DNA from: Bacillus nakamurai
GTDB lineage: Bacteria; Bacillota; Bacilli; Bacillales; Bacillaceae
NCBI RefSeq assembly: GCF_001584325.1
Contig: NZ_LSAZ01000041.1
Location: 1-64,000 of the forward strand
Direction: 5' to 3'
Length of the DNA stretch: 64,000 nt
A program made the translations under genes and the position numbers. Below are positions 44,797-54,109 of this stretch, piece by piece. Within the stretch, counting starts at the first letter, position 1. The number at the start of each line of letters is the position of its first letter. The notes beneath the pieces are model-generated. The model was given only the letters and a program-made list of their open reading frames with translations. It had not been told where the DNA came from and made no database searches.

Positions 44797-45022
44797 AGTT
44801 CTTTTATTTGCCGGACTTGCCGAGCAGGCAAAAACATCAGTCATAGAGCTTGACGAGAAGCAGGCTGCAATTTCGGAAATTAAAACGCTGTTAAAAGAGC
44901 AATACGACCTTCACGCAATTAATAATGCGATGATAGCGGTAAATGAAACATACGTGAAAGAAAACATCACATTATCGACTGGCGATACAATCGCCTTTAT
45001 CCCTCCGGTAAGCGGAGGATGA
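44789..45022 (+). CDS. moaD: Molybdopterin synthase sulfur carrier MoaD
   Basis: A 77-residue ubiquitin-like carrier from ATG 44789 (AAAAGGGGA upstream). The chain ends in PPVSGG; the terminal Gly-Gly is adenylated by MoeB and then thiocarboxylated. It overlaps moaE. It is followed by a terminator that ends at the scar of the yknUV deletion. Confidence 0.95.
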   Translation: MIKVLLFAGLAEQAKTSVIELDEKQAAISEIKTLLKEQYDLHAINNAMIAVNETYVKENITLSTGDTIAFIPPVSGG

Positions 45023-45023
45023 G

Positions 45024-45058
45024 AAAAGCCGGATGAGCATGACTGCCATCCGGTTTTT
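45024..45058 (+). terminator. Terminator of the mob/moe/moa cluster
   Basis: CCGGATG (45029-45035) pairs with CATCCGG (45047-45053), flanked by AAAAG and TTTTT. Confidence 0.88.
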
Positions 45059-45592
45059 CCGATTGCAGACCTGTCGCTTTCCGATTTGCGTTCAAAAATC
45101 AGTATCGTGCTTCAGGACACGTTTATTTTCTCAGGAACGATCATGGAAAACATCAGATTCGGGAGACCGGAAGCTTCTGATCAAGAGGTCATACAGGCGG
45201 CAAAAGCCGTAGGCGCAGATGGATTTATTTCAAATCTCGCGAAGGGGTATAACACCGAGGTAGAAGAGCGGGGGAATGTTTTATCTGCCGGACAGCGTCA
45301 GCTCATTTCCTTTGCAAGAGCTCTTCTTTGCGACCCTTCGATTTTAATACTTGATGAAGCGACCGCAAGCATTGACACCGAAACTGAAGTGAAAATCCAG
45401 CCTGCGCTGCGGACGCTTTTAAAGGACCGGACAGCGGTCATGATCGCCCACAGGCTGTCTACGATCCGTGATGCCGACCGGATTATCGTTCTTGATCACG
45501 GTAAAAAGATTGAGGAAGGAAATCATCTCGAGTTATTGAAGCATAACGGGATATACGCGGGGCTCGTTAAAGCGCAGTACAGTATATCATGA
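45059..45592 (+). pseudogene. yknV: C-terminal remnant of ABC exporter YknV
   Basis: The open frame reads PIADLSLSDLRSKISIVLQD and continues for about 177 codons. It contains the Q-loop (VLQDTF), signature LSAGQRQ, Walker B ILILDEATASID and H-loop AHRLST, but neither the Walker A nor any transmembrane domain. In B. subtilis full-length YknU and YknV (each about 600 residues) lie between moaD and yknW. Here homology starts exactly at the end of the moaD terminator, so yknU and about 70% of yknV are deleted. The possible TTG start at 45086 lacks a ribosome site. Confidence 0.88.
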
Positions 45593-45601
45593 CAGTAAAA
45601 G

Positions 45602-45636
45602 ACACCTTCTGTCTTTCCCTCAGTGAAGGTGTTTTT
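45602..45636 (+). terminator. Terminator after the yknV remnant
   Basis: ACACCTTC pairs with GAAGGTGT, followed by TTTTT. It is kept intact although the gene before it is dead. Confidence 0.85.
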
Positions 45637-45707
45637 ACATAATAATGGAACAAAAACAGGCTGGATTTATGTTACAATTTAGCATAAATGCGTATGCGGT
45701 AAAAAAA

Positions 45708-45733
45708 TGAAACTTCACCAAGCCTCATGCGTA
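45708..45733 (+). promoter_or_regulatory. Sigma-W promoter of yknWXYZ
   Basis: TGAAAC (45708-45713), 16 bp, then CGTA (45730-45733) matches the sigma-W consensus exactly. yknWXYZ is part of the sigma-W regulon in B. subtilis. Confidence 0.9.
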
Positions 45734-45769
45734 ACTATTAACTGAATATACATAGGAGGGATCAGCACT

Positions 45770-46465
45770 ATGGAACCAAATGTTGAAAAAAGCAATTACG
45801 CAGAAACGGAAAAGCCGTCTCTCTTCGGCGTGATCACGAGCCCCGTTGTCCAATTTAAAAGATTAAGAGAAAAGCCGATCATAGGTATTCCGCTCTTTAT
45901 TGTCATTGTGCTCATTGCAGTCGGCTATATTTTTCAGGGGCTGGGGATGAATTACGATGAACTGCTGAAAAGCTCGTCTCTTGACGGATTGACGGATGAA
46001 CAGATAGAAATGACCAAAACTATTACGAAATACGGTACGATTTTCGGCGGTATCTTTGGCGGCATTATCGCGCTGTTTATCGTTCCGTTAATTTATTGGC
46101 TGTGCGTGAAAATCTCAGGCGGTGTCACGAGCTACAAAAAAATGCTCTCTCTCGGTCTCTTCACGGCCTTTATTTCAAACATCGGCTTAGTCATTAACGG
46201 TCTTGTTCTTTATTTCACTGATGCAAGCTCAATTTACAGTGTCACGTCTTTGGCAAGTATCATACCCGCAGGTAAATCAGCGGCAGCCTTTTTAAGCTCG
46301 ATCGAAATCTTCAGCATCTGGAGCTATATTCTGGTTGCGGTAGGGCTTCATCATACAGGCGGCATTTCTAAAAAAGCGGCCTGGATTTCAGCAGTCGTTT
46401 TGTTTGTTATCATGCTCGTGTTCTCGCTTGTTGGAGGACTGGTAAACTCCGTGGCAGGTGCATAA
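45770..46465 (+). CDS. yknW: Yip1-domain membrane protein YknW
   Basis: A 231-residue protein with a hydrophilic N-terminus (about 1-35) and five or so membrane spans (about 38-60, 95-120, 132-158, 180-205, 208-230). In B. subtilis YknW is needed for assembly of the YknXYZ transporter, which protects against the SDP toxin of sporulating siblings. ATAGGAGGG lies upstream of the ATG. First gene of the yknWXYZ operon. Confidence 0.92.
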   Translation: MEPNVEKSNYAETEKPSLFGVITSPVVQFKRLREKPIIGIPLFIVIVLIAVGYIFQGLGMNYDELLKSSSLDGLTDEQIEMTKTITKYGTIFGGIFGGIIALFIVPLIYWLCVKISGGVTSYKKMLSLGLFTAFISNIGLVINGLVLYFTDASSIYSVTSLASIIPAGKSAAAFLSSIEIFSIWSYILVAVGLHHTGGISKKAAWISAVVLFVIMLVFSLVGGLVNSVAGA

Positions 46466-46466
46466 C

Positions 46467-47603
46467 ATGAAAAAACTATGGATCGGAATCGGCATCGCAG
46501 TTATTGTCGCAGTATTCATCGGTATAAATATTTACCGGTCTGCCGCTCCCGCGAGCGGCAGCGTCGGGGAAAAGATTGAAACAGGAACCCTTGAAAAACA
46601 GGAAATTTCATCAAACGTCATGGTGCCGGGAACATTAAAATTTTCAAATGAACAGTATGTCTTTTATGAAGCTGACAAAGGCACTCTTGATAAGGTGAAA
46701 GTAAAAGAAGGGGACAAGGTGAAAAAAGGCACGTCATTAGTCTCCTATACAAACGAGCAGCTGAACCTTGATAAAGAACAGAATGAGTTATCTGAAGAAT
46801 CAAAACGGCTGCAAATCGAGCAAATCGCAGAAAAGCTGAACGCATTAAACAGCAAAGAAAAAGAACTGGCAAAGCAAGTGGGAGAAAAAGAAGCTGAAAA
46901 ACAAATTGAATCCGAACGGACTGATTTACAGCTTCAGCAAAAAACGGCAGAAATCGAATTAAAGCAATCGGAGCTGCAAAAGCAATCTCTCAGAAATCAA
47001 GTGGCGGATTTAGAAGTGAAAAGCGAGATGGATGGAACAGTTATCTCAGTTAATCAAGAAGCAGCTTCTAAAAAATCAGATATTCAAGAACCGGTCATAC
47101 ATATAGGCGACCCGGAACATCTTATCATAGCCGGAAGTTTGTCTGAATACGATACGCTGAAAGTAAAAAAAGGGCAAAAGGTAACGATCACCTCAGACGC
47201 CATCCCGGATAAAACGTGGAAAGGCAGAGTGACAGCGGTCGGCCTCGTTCCCGATCAAAAGGCAGGAACAGCCTCAGGTGCAGGCACGGAACAAGCCGTG
47301 CAGTATCCGTTTCAGGTCAAGCTGATCGGCAGCCTTCCGGAAGGCAAACCGGGTTTTAAATTGATCATGAACATTGAAACGGACAAACGAAAAGCCGATA
47401 CTCTTCCGTCAGCGGCCGTCAAAAAAGAAGATGATGAACATTACGTCTTTACGGTGAAAGACGGCAAGGCAAAACGGGTTAAGGTCAAGGTCGGTGATAC
47501 GGCAAATCAAATGACGGAGATAAAAGAGGGACTTTCAAAGGATGATAAAGTCATTCTGAATCCGGCTGACAGTTTGACTGACGGAACGGATGTGAAAGCG
47601 TAA
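46467..47603 (+). CDS. yknX: Membrane-fusion/periplasmic adaptor-like protein YknX
   Basis: A 378-residue protein from ATG 46467 (GGCAGGTG upstream, overlapping the end of yknW). N-terminal membrane anchor (about 4-24), a barrel-sandwich/lipoyl domain split around a long Glu/Gln/Lys coiled coil (about 92-190), and a C-terminal beta-barrel domain. It is an HlyD/MacA-like adaptor for the YknYZ ABC transporter. It abuts yknY without a gap. Confidence 0.92.
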   Translation: MKKLWIGIGIAVIVAVFIGINIYRSAAPASGSVGEKIETGTLEKQEISSNVMVPGTLKFSNEQYVFYEADKGTLDKVKVKEGDKVKKGTSLVSYTNEQLNLDKEQNELSEESKRLQIEQIAEKLNALNSKEKELAKQVGEKEAEKQIESERTDLQLQQKTAEIELKQSELQKQSLRNQVADLEVKSEMDGTVISVNQEAASKKSDIQEPVIHIGDPEHLIIAGSLSEYDTLKVKKGQKVTITSDAIPDKTWKGRVTAVGLVPDQKAGTASGAGTEQAVQYPFQVKLIGSLPEGKPGFKLIMNIETDKRKADTLPSAAVKKEDDEHYVFTVKDGKAKRVKVKVGDTANQMTEIKEGLSKDDKVILNPADSLTDGTDVKA

Positions 47604-48296
47604 ATGATTCAGCTTTCAAAGGTGAAAAAGAGCTATCAGATCGGCAAGGAGACGTTTGATGTGCTCCGCTCTATCGACCTCACGATTGAAGAGGGAGAAT
47701 ACGTGTCGATTATGGGGCCGTCGGGATCGGGAAAATCTACGATTATGAACATTATCGGCTGTCTTGACAGACCCACATCGGGCAGTTACAGACTTGCGGG
47801 CGAAGATGTCTCTTTCTGCACGGAAAAAGAGCTTGCAGCCGTCCGCAACAAATCAATCGGATTTGTGTTTCAGCAATTTCAGCTGCTTCCCCGTTTAAAT
47901 GCAAAGAAAAATGTTGAGCTGCCCATGATATACGCCGGCATCGGCAAAAAAGAACGCGAGGAGCGGGCGGAGTACGCGCTGGAAAAGGTAGGCTTAGCGG
48001 ACCGGATGCTTCACATGCCGAATGAGCTGTCGGGCGGCCAAAAACAGCGCGTAGCCATAGCGAGGGCGATTGTCAACGAGCCGAAGCTCATTTTGGCTGA
48101 CGAACCGACAGGCGCTTTAGATACGAAAACAAGCATCTCCATTATGGAGCAGTTCACAGAACTGAATGCCGAGGGCGTGACCGTGGTGCTCGTCACTCAT
48201 GAGCCTGAGGTGGCGGACTGCACAAACAGAATCATTTTCGTCCGTGACGGCCAGATCGTTTCCCGTGATTCGGAGCAAAGGAGAGTGGGGGAATGA
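47604..48296 (+). CDS. yknY: ABC transporter ATP-binding protein YknY
   Basis: A 230-residue LolD/MacB-type ATPase. Walker A GPSGSGKST (about 38-46), Q-loop FQQFQLLP, signature LSGGQKQR (about 142-149), Walker B LILADEPTGALD and H-loop VTHEP are intact. The ATG follows immediately after the yknX stop, and its end overlaps yknZ by four bases. Confidence 0.95.
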   Translation: MIQLSKVKKSYQIGKETFDVLRSIDLTIEEGEYVSIMGPSGSGKSTIMNIIGCLDRPTSGSYRLAGEDVSFCTEKELAAVRNKSIGFVFQQFQLLPRLNAKKNVELPMIYAGIGKKEREERAEYALEKVGLADRMLHMPNELSGGQKQRVAIARAIVNEPKLILADEPTGALDTKTSISIMEQFTELNAEGVTVVLVTHEPEVADCTNRIIFVRDGQIVSRDSEQRRVGE

Positions 48297-49486
48297 GTCT
48301 GATAGAAAATCTTCGGATGGCCCTCAGTTCTGTAAGAGCCCATAAGATGAGGTCCATTCTGACGATGCTCGGCATCATTATCGGCGTCGGCTCAGTTATC
48401 GTCGTCGTAGCGGTCGGTCAGGGCGGCGAACAAATGCTGAAGCAATCCATCAGCGGTCCGGGCAATACGATTGAATTGTATTATCTTCCGAGTGATGAAG
48501 AATTGTCGGCCAACCCGAACGCTTTAAAGGAAGCGAGTTTTACAGAAGATGATATTAATGGATTAAAAGGGCTGGATGGTGTCAAGCAAGTCGTCGCTTC
48601 CGCAGTCAAGTCCATGACGGCGCGCTATCATGAAGAAGAAACGGATATCACGCTAAACGGAATTAACAGCGGCTATATGGACGTGAAATCATTGGACGTC
48701 CAAGACGGGAGAACATTTACAGAAGATGACTTTCTTTCCGGGAAAAGAGCGGGAATTATTTCGAAAAAAATGGCTGAAAAGCTGTTTGGCAAAAAATCTC
48801 CGCTCGGAAAAATCGTCTGGGCCAATGGCCAGCCGATTGAAGTTGTCGGTGTGTTAAAAGAAGAAACCGGCTTTCTTTCATTAGGCCTCAGTGAAATGTA
48901 TGTGCCTTTTAACATGATGAAATCTTCTTTCGGAACAAGTGACTACAGCAACGTCTCAGTCCAGGCGGCTTCTGCCGACAACATGAAAGCAGCGGGAAAA
49001 GAAGCGGCCCGGCTTTTGAATGACAGCCACGGGACGAAAGAGTCCTATCAAGTGATGAATATGGAAGAAATCGCAGCCGGAATCGGCCAGGTCACAACGA
49101 TTATGACGACAATCATCGGTTCAATCGCCGGCATTTCACTGGTCGTCGGCGGCATCGGAGTCATGAATATCATGCTTGTTTCAGTGACGGAACGGACCAG
49201 GGAAATCGGCATCCGTAAATCGCTCGGTGCGACAAGAGGACAGATTTTGACTCAATTCTTAATCGAATCCGTTGTGTTAACCTTAATCGGCGGTCTGATC
49301 GGAATCAGCTTCGGCTATGGCGGGGCATCCCTTGTTTCTCTCATTGCAGGCTGGCCGTCGCTCGTTTCATGGCAGGTTGTTTGTATCGGCGTTCTGTTCA
49401 GTATGCTGATCGGCGTCATTTTCGGCATGCTGCCTGCCAACAAAGCGTCACGTTTGGACCCGATTGAAGCTTTACGATATGAATAG
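48293..49486 (+). CDS. yknZ: ABC transporter permease YknZ (MacB-like)
   Basis: A 397-residue permease. TM1 (about 20-42), a large extracytoplasmic MacB_PCD domain (about 45-265), then three C-terminal spans within an FtsX domain (about 270-395: ISLVVGGIGVMNIMLVSVTERTREIGIRKSLGA). With YknWXY it forms the MacB-like system that counteracts the SDP peptide. It ends with a strong terminator. Confidence 0.95.
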   Translation: MSLIENLRMALSSVRAHKMRSILTMLGIIIGVGSVIVVVAVGQGGEQMLKQSISGPGNTIELYYLPSDEELSANPNALKEASFTEDDINGLKGLDGVKQVVASAVKSMTARYHEEETDITLNGINSGYMDVKSLDVQDGRTFTEDDFLSGKRAGIISKKMAEKLFGKKSPLGKIVWANGQPIEVVGVLKEETGFLSLGLSEMYVPFNMMKSSFGTSDYSNVSVQAASADNMKAAGKEAARLLNDSHGTKESYQVMNMEEIAAGIGQVTTIMTTIIGSIAGISLVVGGIGVMNIMLVSVTERTREIGIRKSLGATRGQILTQFLIESVVLTLIGGLIGISFGYGGASLVSLIAGWPSLVSWQVVCIGVLFSMLIGVIFGMLPANKASRLDPIEALRYE

Positions 49487-49492
49487 TCAGAG

Positions 49493-49518
49493 CCCCATGC
49501 AGCATGCATGGGGTTTTT
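49493..49518 (+). terminator. Terminator of yknWXYZ
   Basis: CCCCATGC pairs with GCATGGGG across a 5-base loop, followed by six T. Confidence 0.92.
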
Positions 49519-49697
49519 TGGCGGTTTTTCTAGTGATGATGAATATAATAGACTTTTTTCATTTATGATAAAAGAAAATGTCATACAATTGTCCCTCTTT
49601 TTGTCGAATTTACAGTTTACAAACCCTATGTACATACGTTAACATGAACAAATGTGAAAGATTTTGATAGTTATTGAATGAATTTGATCGATTTTAG

Positions 49698-49756
49698 TTG
49701 CTTAAAGTAAAAAAAGCGTTTACAATAATCTTGTAACTAAAATGAATACGTTTTCA
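49698..49756 (+). promoter_or_regulatory. fruRKA promoter with two cre-like sites
   Basis: TTGCTT (49698-49703) and TACAAT (49721-49726) are 17 bp apart. A cre-like AAAAAAGCGTTTACA (49710-49724) overlaps spacer and -10. A better cre, ATGAATACGTTTTCA (49742-49756, one mismatch from WTGNAANCGNWNNCA), lies just before the ribosome site. Both positions fit CcpA repression; FruR presumably acts nearby. 49519-49697 shows nothing else. Confidence 0.65.
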
Positions 49757-49769
49757 TAGGGGGCGGGAT

Positions 49770-50525
49770 ATGCTAACTCCTGAAAGGTATCAGTTGATTA
49801 TTGATCAGATTGACAAGCGTGACGTGGTAAAGATCCAAGAGCTGATAAGCATGACGAACGCTTCTGAATCAACAATCAGAAGAGATTTATCAACACTTGA
49901 GGAGCGCGGTTTTTTAAAGCGCATTCATGGCGGAGCGTCGAGGCTTTCCAATAGCAGGCTCGAACCTGATATGCTGGAGAAATCCTCCAAAAACCTTCAA
50001 GATAAGCTGAAAATCGCTGAAACAGCGGCGGCTTTATTAGAAGAAGGCGACTGTATTTATCTTGATGCGGGAACAACTACATTGCATATGATTGAATTTA
50101 TAGATAAAACGAAAGACATTGTGGTTGTCACAAACGGGGTTATGCATATTGAAGCTTTAATAAGAAAAGGCATCCCCTTTTATCTTCTAGGAGGATATGT
50201 GAAGCATCGAACAGGTGCGATGATCGGCGGCGCTTCATTAACTGCGATCAGCCAGTACCGATTCGATAAAAGCTTTCTCGGAGTCAACGGCGTGCATATT
50301 GAAGCAGGGTTTACAACGCCTGATCCTGATGAAGCTCTGTTGAAGACAAAGGCGGTAAGGCAGGCAAAAACAGCGTATGTTTTGGCCGATCCTTCTAAAT
50401 TTGGCGAGATTTCGTTCTCGGCGTTTGCCGACTTGAGCGACGCTGCCATCATTACCACTGGCGCTGATGAACTAGCATTCGATAATTACCAAGAAAAAAC
50501 TGTCGTAAAGGTAGTGAAACCATGA
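49770..50525 (+). CDS. fruR: DeoR-family repressor FruR of the fructose operon
   Basis: A 251-residue regulator. N-terminal DeoR helix-turn-helix (about 1-55, VKIQELISMTNASESTIRRDLSTLEERG) and a C-terminal sugar-phosphate-binding domain. It is presumed to release DNA upon binding fructose 1-phosphate. GGGGGCGGG precedes the ATG. Its stop overlaps the fruK start (ATGA). Confidence 0.94.
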   Translation: MLTPERYQLIIDQIDKRDVVKIQELISMTNASESTIRRDLSTLEERGFLKRIHGGASRLSNSRLEPDMLEKSSKNLQDKLKIAETAAALLEEGDCIYLDAGTTTLHMIEFIDKTKDIVVVTNGVMHIEALIRKGIPFYLLGGYVKHRTGAMIGGASLTAISQYRFDKSFLGVNGVHIEAGFTTPDPDEALLKTKAVRQAKTAYVLADPSKFGEISFSAFADLSDAAIITTGADELAFDNYQEKTVVKVVKP

Positions 50526-51433
50526 TTTACACTGTAACTCTTAATCCGTCTGTTGATTATATCGTACACGTTGAAGATTTTACCGTAGGCGGTTTGAACC
50601 GCTCAAGCTATGACACGAAATATCCCGGCGGAAAAGGCATCAACGTTTCAAGATTGCTGAAAAGACATCATGTGCCGTCAAAAGCAATGGGATTTGTCGG
50701 CGGATTTACCGGAAACTATATTACGTCATTTTTACAGCAGGAAGGCTTAGAAACAGCTTTTTCTGAGGTGAAGGAAGACACGCGTATAAATGTAAAACTG
50801 AAAACGGGTGAAGAAACGGAAATTAACGGTCAGGGCCCAATCATTTCAGACGAGGTGTTTAACGCCTTTTTAGAGCAATTCTCCGAGCTTGAAGAGGGAG
50901 ATTTTGTGGTTTTGGCGGGAAGCATTCCTTCTTCCTTGCCGCACAACACATATGAAAAAATAGCAGAAGTTTGCAGCAGGCAAAATGCCCGGGTTGTAGT
51001 AGACATTTCTGGAGAAGCGCTGATGAAAGCGACTGAAATGAAACCGTTTTTGATGAAGCCGAACCATCATGAGCTCGGCGAGATGTTCAATACGGTCATT
51101 GATTCCGCTGATGCTGCTGTTCCTTACGGCAAGAAATTGATTGAACAAGGCGCTGAACACGCGATCGTTTCCATGGCTGGTGACGGAGCGCTTCTATTTA
51201 CGAAAGAAGCGGTTTTCCTCGCTAACGTCCCGAAAGGAAAATTAGTCAATTCCGTTGGTGCGGGTGATTCCGTTGTAGCTGGTTTCCTTGCGGGGATTTC
51301 AAAACAGCTGCCATTGGAAGACGCGTTCCGCTTAGGGGTTGCTTCCGGAAGCGCGACGGCATTTTCTGAGGAGCTCGGAACTGAAGAGTTTGTAAAGCAG
51401 CTTCTTCCTGAAGTTCAGGTCACACGTCTATAG
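50522..51433 (+). CDS. fruK: 1-phosphofructokinase FruK
   Basis: A 303-residue PfkB-family kinase that converts fructose 1-phosphate to fructose 1,6-bisphosphate. TLNPSVDY at the N-terminus, GGKGINVSR (about 39-47), and the C-terminal SVGAGDSVVAGFLAG with its catalytic aspartate are conserved. Overlaps fruR by four bases; fruA follows after 14 bp. Confidence 0.95.
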   Translation: MIYTVTLNPSVDYIVHVEDFTVGGLNRSSYDTKYPGGKGINVSRLLKRHHVPSKAMGFVGGFTGNYITSFLQQEGLETAFSEVKEDTRINVKLKTGEETEINGQGPIISDEVFNAFLEQFSELEEGDFVVLAGSIPSSLPHNTYEKIAEVCSRQNARVVVDISGEALMKATEMKPFLMKPNHHELGEMFNTVIDSADAAVPYGKKLIEQGAEHAIVSMAGDGALLFTKEAVFLANVPKGKLVNSVGAGDSVVAGFLAGISKQLPLEDAFRLGVASGSATAFSEELGTEEFVKQLLPEVQVTRL

Positions 51434-51447
51434 AGGAGGAAAGAAAA

Positions 51448-53352
51448 GTGAAGATAACTGAGCTGTTAACAAAAGATACGATCCATCTGAACATAGAGAG
51501 CAAAAAGAAAGAAGACGTTATTGATGAAATGGTGACGGTGCTGGATAAAGCAGGCAGATTAAACGACAGAGAGGCCTACAAAGCAGCCATTTTGAATCGT
51601 GAAAGCCAAAGCTCAACTGGAATCGGCGAGGGCATTGCCATTCCCCACGCGAAAACGGCCAGCGTCATTAACCCGGCCATCGCATTCGGGCGTTCAAAAG
51701 AAGGTGTCGATTACGATTCATTAGACGGCCAGCCGGCTCACTTAGTCTTTATGATTGCGGCGACTGAAGGAGCGAATAATACTCACCTTGAAGCATTGTC
51801 CAGACTTTCTGCGCTTCTCATGCGTGAGGAAATCCGCAAGCAGCTTCTCGAAGCTGAAACAAAAGACGCCATCATTGACATCATCAATCAGCATGACAAA
51901 GATGATGACGAGGAAGAAGAAGAGCAGGAGGAGCAGGCAGCTCCGTCAGGCAAAGGAAAGATCCTCGCTGTTACGGCTTGCCCGACAGGTATCGCCCATA
52001 CATTTATGGCAGCCGACGCGCTGAAAGAAAAAGCAAAAGAGCTCGGCGTGGAGATTAAAGTTGAAACAAACGGATCAAGCGGCATTAAACATAAGCTGAC
52101 GGCTCAGGAAATTGAAGATGCGCCGGCAATTATCGTCGCGGCCGACAAACAGGTTGAAATGGAGCGTTTCAAAGGAAAACACGTCCTTCAAGTGCCTGTC
52201 ACTGCCGGTATCAGACGTCCGCAAGAGCTGATTGAAAAAGCGGTAAATCAAGATGCGCCTATTTACGAAGGCAGCGGCGGTTCTTCTGCCTCATCAAATG
52301 AAGACGGCCCGAAAACGAAATCAGGCAATAGCATCGGAAGCATGTTTTATAAACATTTAATGAGCGGTGTCAGCAACATGCTGCCGTTTGTCGTCGGAGG
52401 CGGAATCCTCGTTGCGATTTCATTCTTCTGGGGAATTCATTCAGCTGATCCGAAAGACCCTACTTACAATACGTTTGCTGCCGCGCTGAATTTCATCGGC
52501 GGCGACAATGCGTTAAAACTGATTGTTGCGGTTCTTGCAGGTTTCATTGCAATGAGTATTGCGGATCGCCCGGGATTTGCGCCTGGTATGGTCGGCGGTT
52601 TTATGGCAACACAAGCGAACGCAGGATTTTTAGGCGGACTGATTGCCGGATTCTTAGCCGGTTATGTTGTCATCCTGCTGAAAAAGCTGTTTGTCTTTAT
52701 CCCTCAGTCGCTTGACGGTTTAAAACCGGTATTGATTTACCCGCTGCTCGGTATCTTTATTACAGGCGTACTGATGCAATTTGTCATTAACACACCTGTT
52801 GCAGCCTTTATGAACTTCTTAACAAACTGGCTTGAAAGCCTGGGAACAGGCAACCTTGTCTTAATGGGTATTATTTTAGGCGGTATGATGGCGATCGACA
52901 TGGGAGGCCCGCTGAATAAAGCGGCGTTCACCTTCGGTATTGCCATGATCGATGCCGGAAACTATGCGCCGCATGCGGCAATCATGGCCGGCGGAATGGT
53001 TCCGCCGCTGGGAATTGCGCTGGCGACAACATTCTTCAAACACAAATTCTCTAAACGCGATCGTGAAGCGGGCATTACATGTTACTTCATGGGAGCGGCT
53101 TTCGTCACAGAAGGGGCCATCCCATTTGCGGCTGCTGATCCGCTTCGCGTCATTCCAGCTGCCGTGATCGGTTCAGCGGTAGCCGGCGGCTTGACAGAGT
53201 TTTTCCGGATAACCCTTCCTGCACCGCACGGGGGAGTATTCGTTGCCTTCATCACCAACCATCCAATGCTTTACTTAATGAGCATTGTGATCGGTGCGAT
53301 TGTAACGGCTGTTATCTTAGGAATCGTAAAAAAACCTGTTACAGAGAAATAA
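51448..53352 (+). CDS. fruA: Fructose-specific PTS enzyme EIIABC (FruA)
   Basis: A 634-residue permease that imports fructose as fructose 1-phosphate. Order: EIIA (about 1-145) with H67 in IPHAKTAS, an acidic linker (DKDDDEEEEEQEEQ, about 150-163), EIIB (about 170-270) with C178 in TACPTGIAHT, then membrane EIIC (about 300-630) with GGPLNKAAFTFG. GTG start with AGAGGAGG. It receives phosphate from PtsHI encoded at 8-10 kb. Confidence 0.96.
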   Translation: MKITELLTKDTIHLNIESKKKEDVIDEMVTVLDKAGRLNDREAYKAAILNRESQSSTGIGEGIAIPHAKTASVINPAIAFGRSKEGVDYDSLDGQPAHLVFMIAATEGANNTHLEALSRLSALLMREEIRKQLLEAETKDAIIDIINQHDKDDDEEEEEQEEQAAPSGKGKILAVTACPTGIAHTFMAADALKEKAKELGVEIKVETNGSSGIKHKLTAQEIEDAPAIIVAADKQVEMERFKGKHVLQVPVTAGIRRPQELIEKAVNQDAPIYEGSGGSSASSNEDGPKTKSGNSIGSMFYKHLMSGVSNMLPFVVGGGILVAISFFWGIHSADPKDPTYNTFAAALNFIGGDNALKLIVAVLAGFIAMSIADRPGFAPGMVGGFMATQANAGFLGGLIAGFLAGYVVILLKKLFVFIPQSLDGLKPVLIYPLLGIFITGVLMQFVINTPVAAFMNFLTNWLESLGTGNLVLMGIILGGMMAIDMGGPLNKAAFTFGIAMIDAGNYAPHAAIMAGGMVPPLGIALATTFFKHKFSKRDREAGITCYFMGAAFVTEGAIPFAAADPLRVIPAAVIGSAVAGGLTEFFRITLPAPHGGVFVAFITNHPMLYLMSIVIGAIVTAVILGIVKKPVTEK

Positions 53353-53353
53353 G

Positions 53354-53382
53354 AAAAAGCGTCCTTTATGGGCGCTTTTTTC
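53354..53382 (+). terminator. Terminator of fruRKA
   Basis: AAAAAGCGTCC pairs with GGGCGCTTTTT (one G-U) across a 5-base loop. Confidence 0.88.
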
Positions 53383-53487
53383 AATCGCTTCAATATGTCT
53401 ATAGAAGCATTATGTATTTTGTGATAAGTTGTGATAAAGTAAAGATGGTACATGAACTGAAACAGTGATCGTCTAGGAGGAACCACG

Positions 53488-54069
53488 TTGACTGAAGAAC
53501 AAAAACCTACTTCTGAAAAATCGGTAAAAAGAAAATCCAACACATATTGGGAATGGGGAAAAGCGATCATTATTGCGGTCGCGCTGGCGCTTTTAATCCG
53601 CCATTTCCTGTTTGAACCGTACTTAGTGGAAGGATCATCAATGTACCCGACATTACATGACGGCGAAAGGTTGTTTGTCAACAAAAGCGTCAATTATATC
53701 GGAGAAATTAAACGGGGGGATATCGTCATTATTAACGGCGATACATCGAAGGTGCATTATGTAAAGCGGCTCATCGGAAAACCGGGGGAAACGGTTGAAA
53801 TGAAAAATGACACGCTTTATATAAACGGCAAAGAAAGAGCCGAGCCTTACCTCGCAAGCAATAAAAAAGAAGCGAAAAAACTGGGAGTCAACCTGACCGG
53901 AGATTTTGGTCCCGTTAAGGTACCGAAAGGCAAATATTTCGTCATGGGAGACAATCGGCTGAATTCGATGGACAGCCGGAACGGACTCGGCTTAATTGCC
54001 GCTGATCGGATCGTCGGCACATCGAAGTTTGTGTTCTTCCCATTTCATGATATGCGTCAGACAAAATAG
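53488..54069 (+). CDS. sipT: Type I signal peptidase SipT
   Basis: A 193-residue membrane protease that cleaves signal peptides of exported proteins. One N-terminal span (about 24-44), then the catalytic serine S51 (EGSSMYPT) and general-base lysine K93 (HYVKRLIGKPGE), followed by GDNRLNSMDSR. It uses a Ser-Lys dyad. TTG start with CTAGGAGG upstream. SipT is one of the two major signal peptidases in B. subtilis. Confidence 0.96.
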   Translation: MTEEQKPTSEKSVKRKSNTYWEWGKAIIIAVALALLIRHFLFEPYLVEGSSMYPTLHDGERLFVNKSVNYIGEIKRGDIVIINGDTSKVHYVKRLIGKPGETVEMKNDTLYINGKERAEPYLASNKKEAKKLGVNLTGDFGPVKVPKGKYFVMGDNRLNSMDSRNGLGLIAADRIVGTSKFVFFPFHDMRQTK

Positions 54070-54070
54070 A

Positions 54071-54109
54071 AACGCCGCGCTGCCCGATTCGGACGGCCGG
54101 CGTTTTTTT
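54071..54109. terminator. Bidirectional terminator between sipT and ykoA
   Basis: AACGCCG pairs with CGGCGTT across a long GC-rich loop that can extend the stem; T run of seven; the end touches the ykoA stop codon. Confidence 0.8.

Noticed and set aside
45086..45592. Functional 168-residue ATPase
   Set aside because: It lacks Walker A and all membrane segments and has no ribosome site. It is better explained as the surviving 3' end of yknV.
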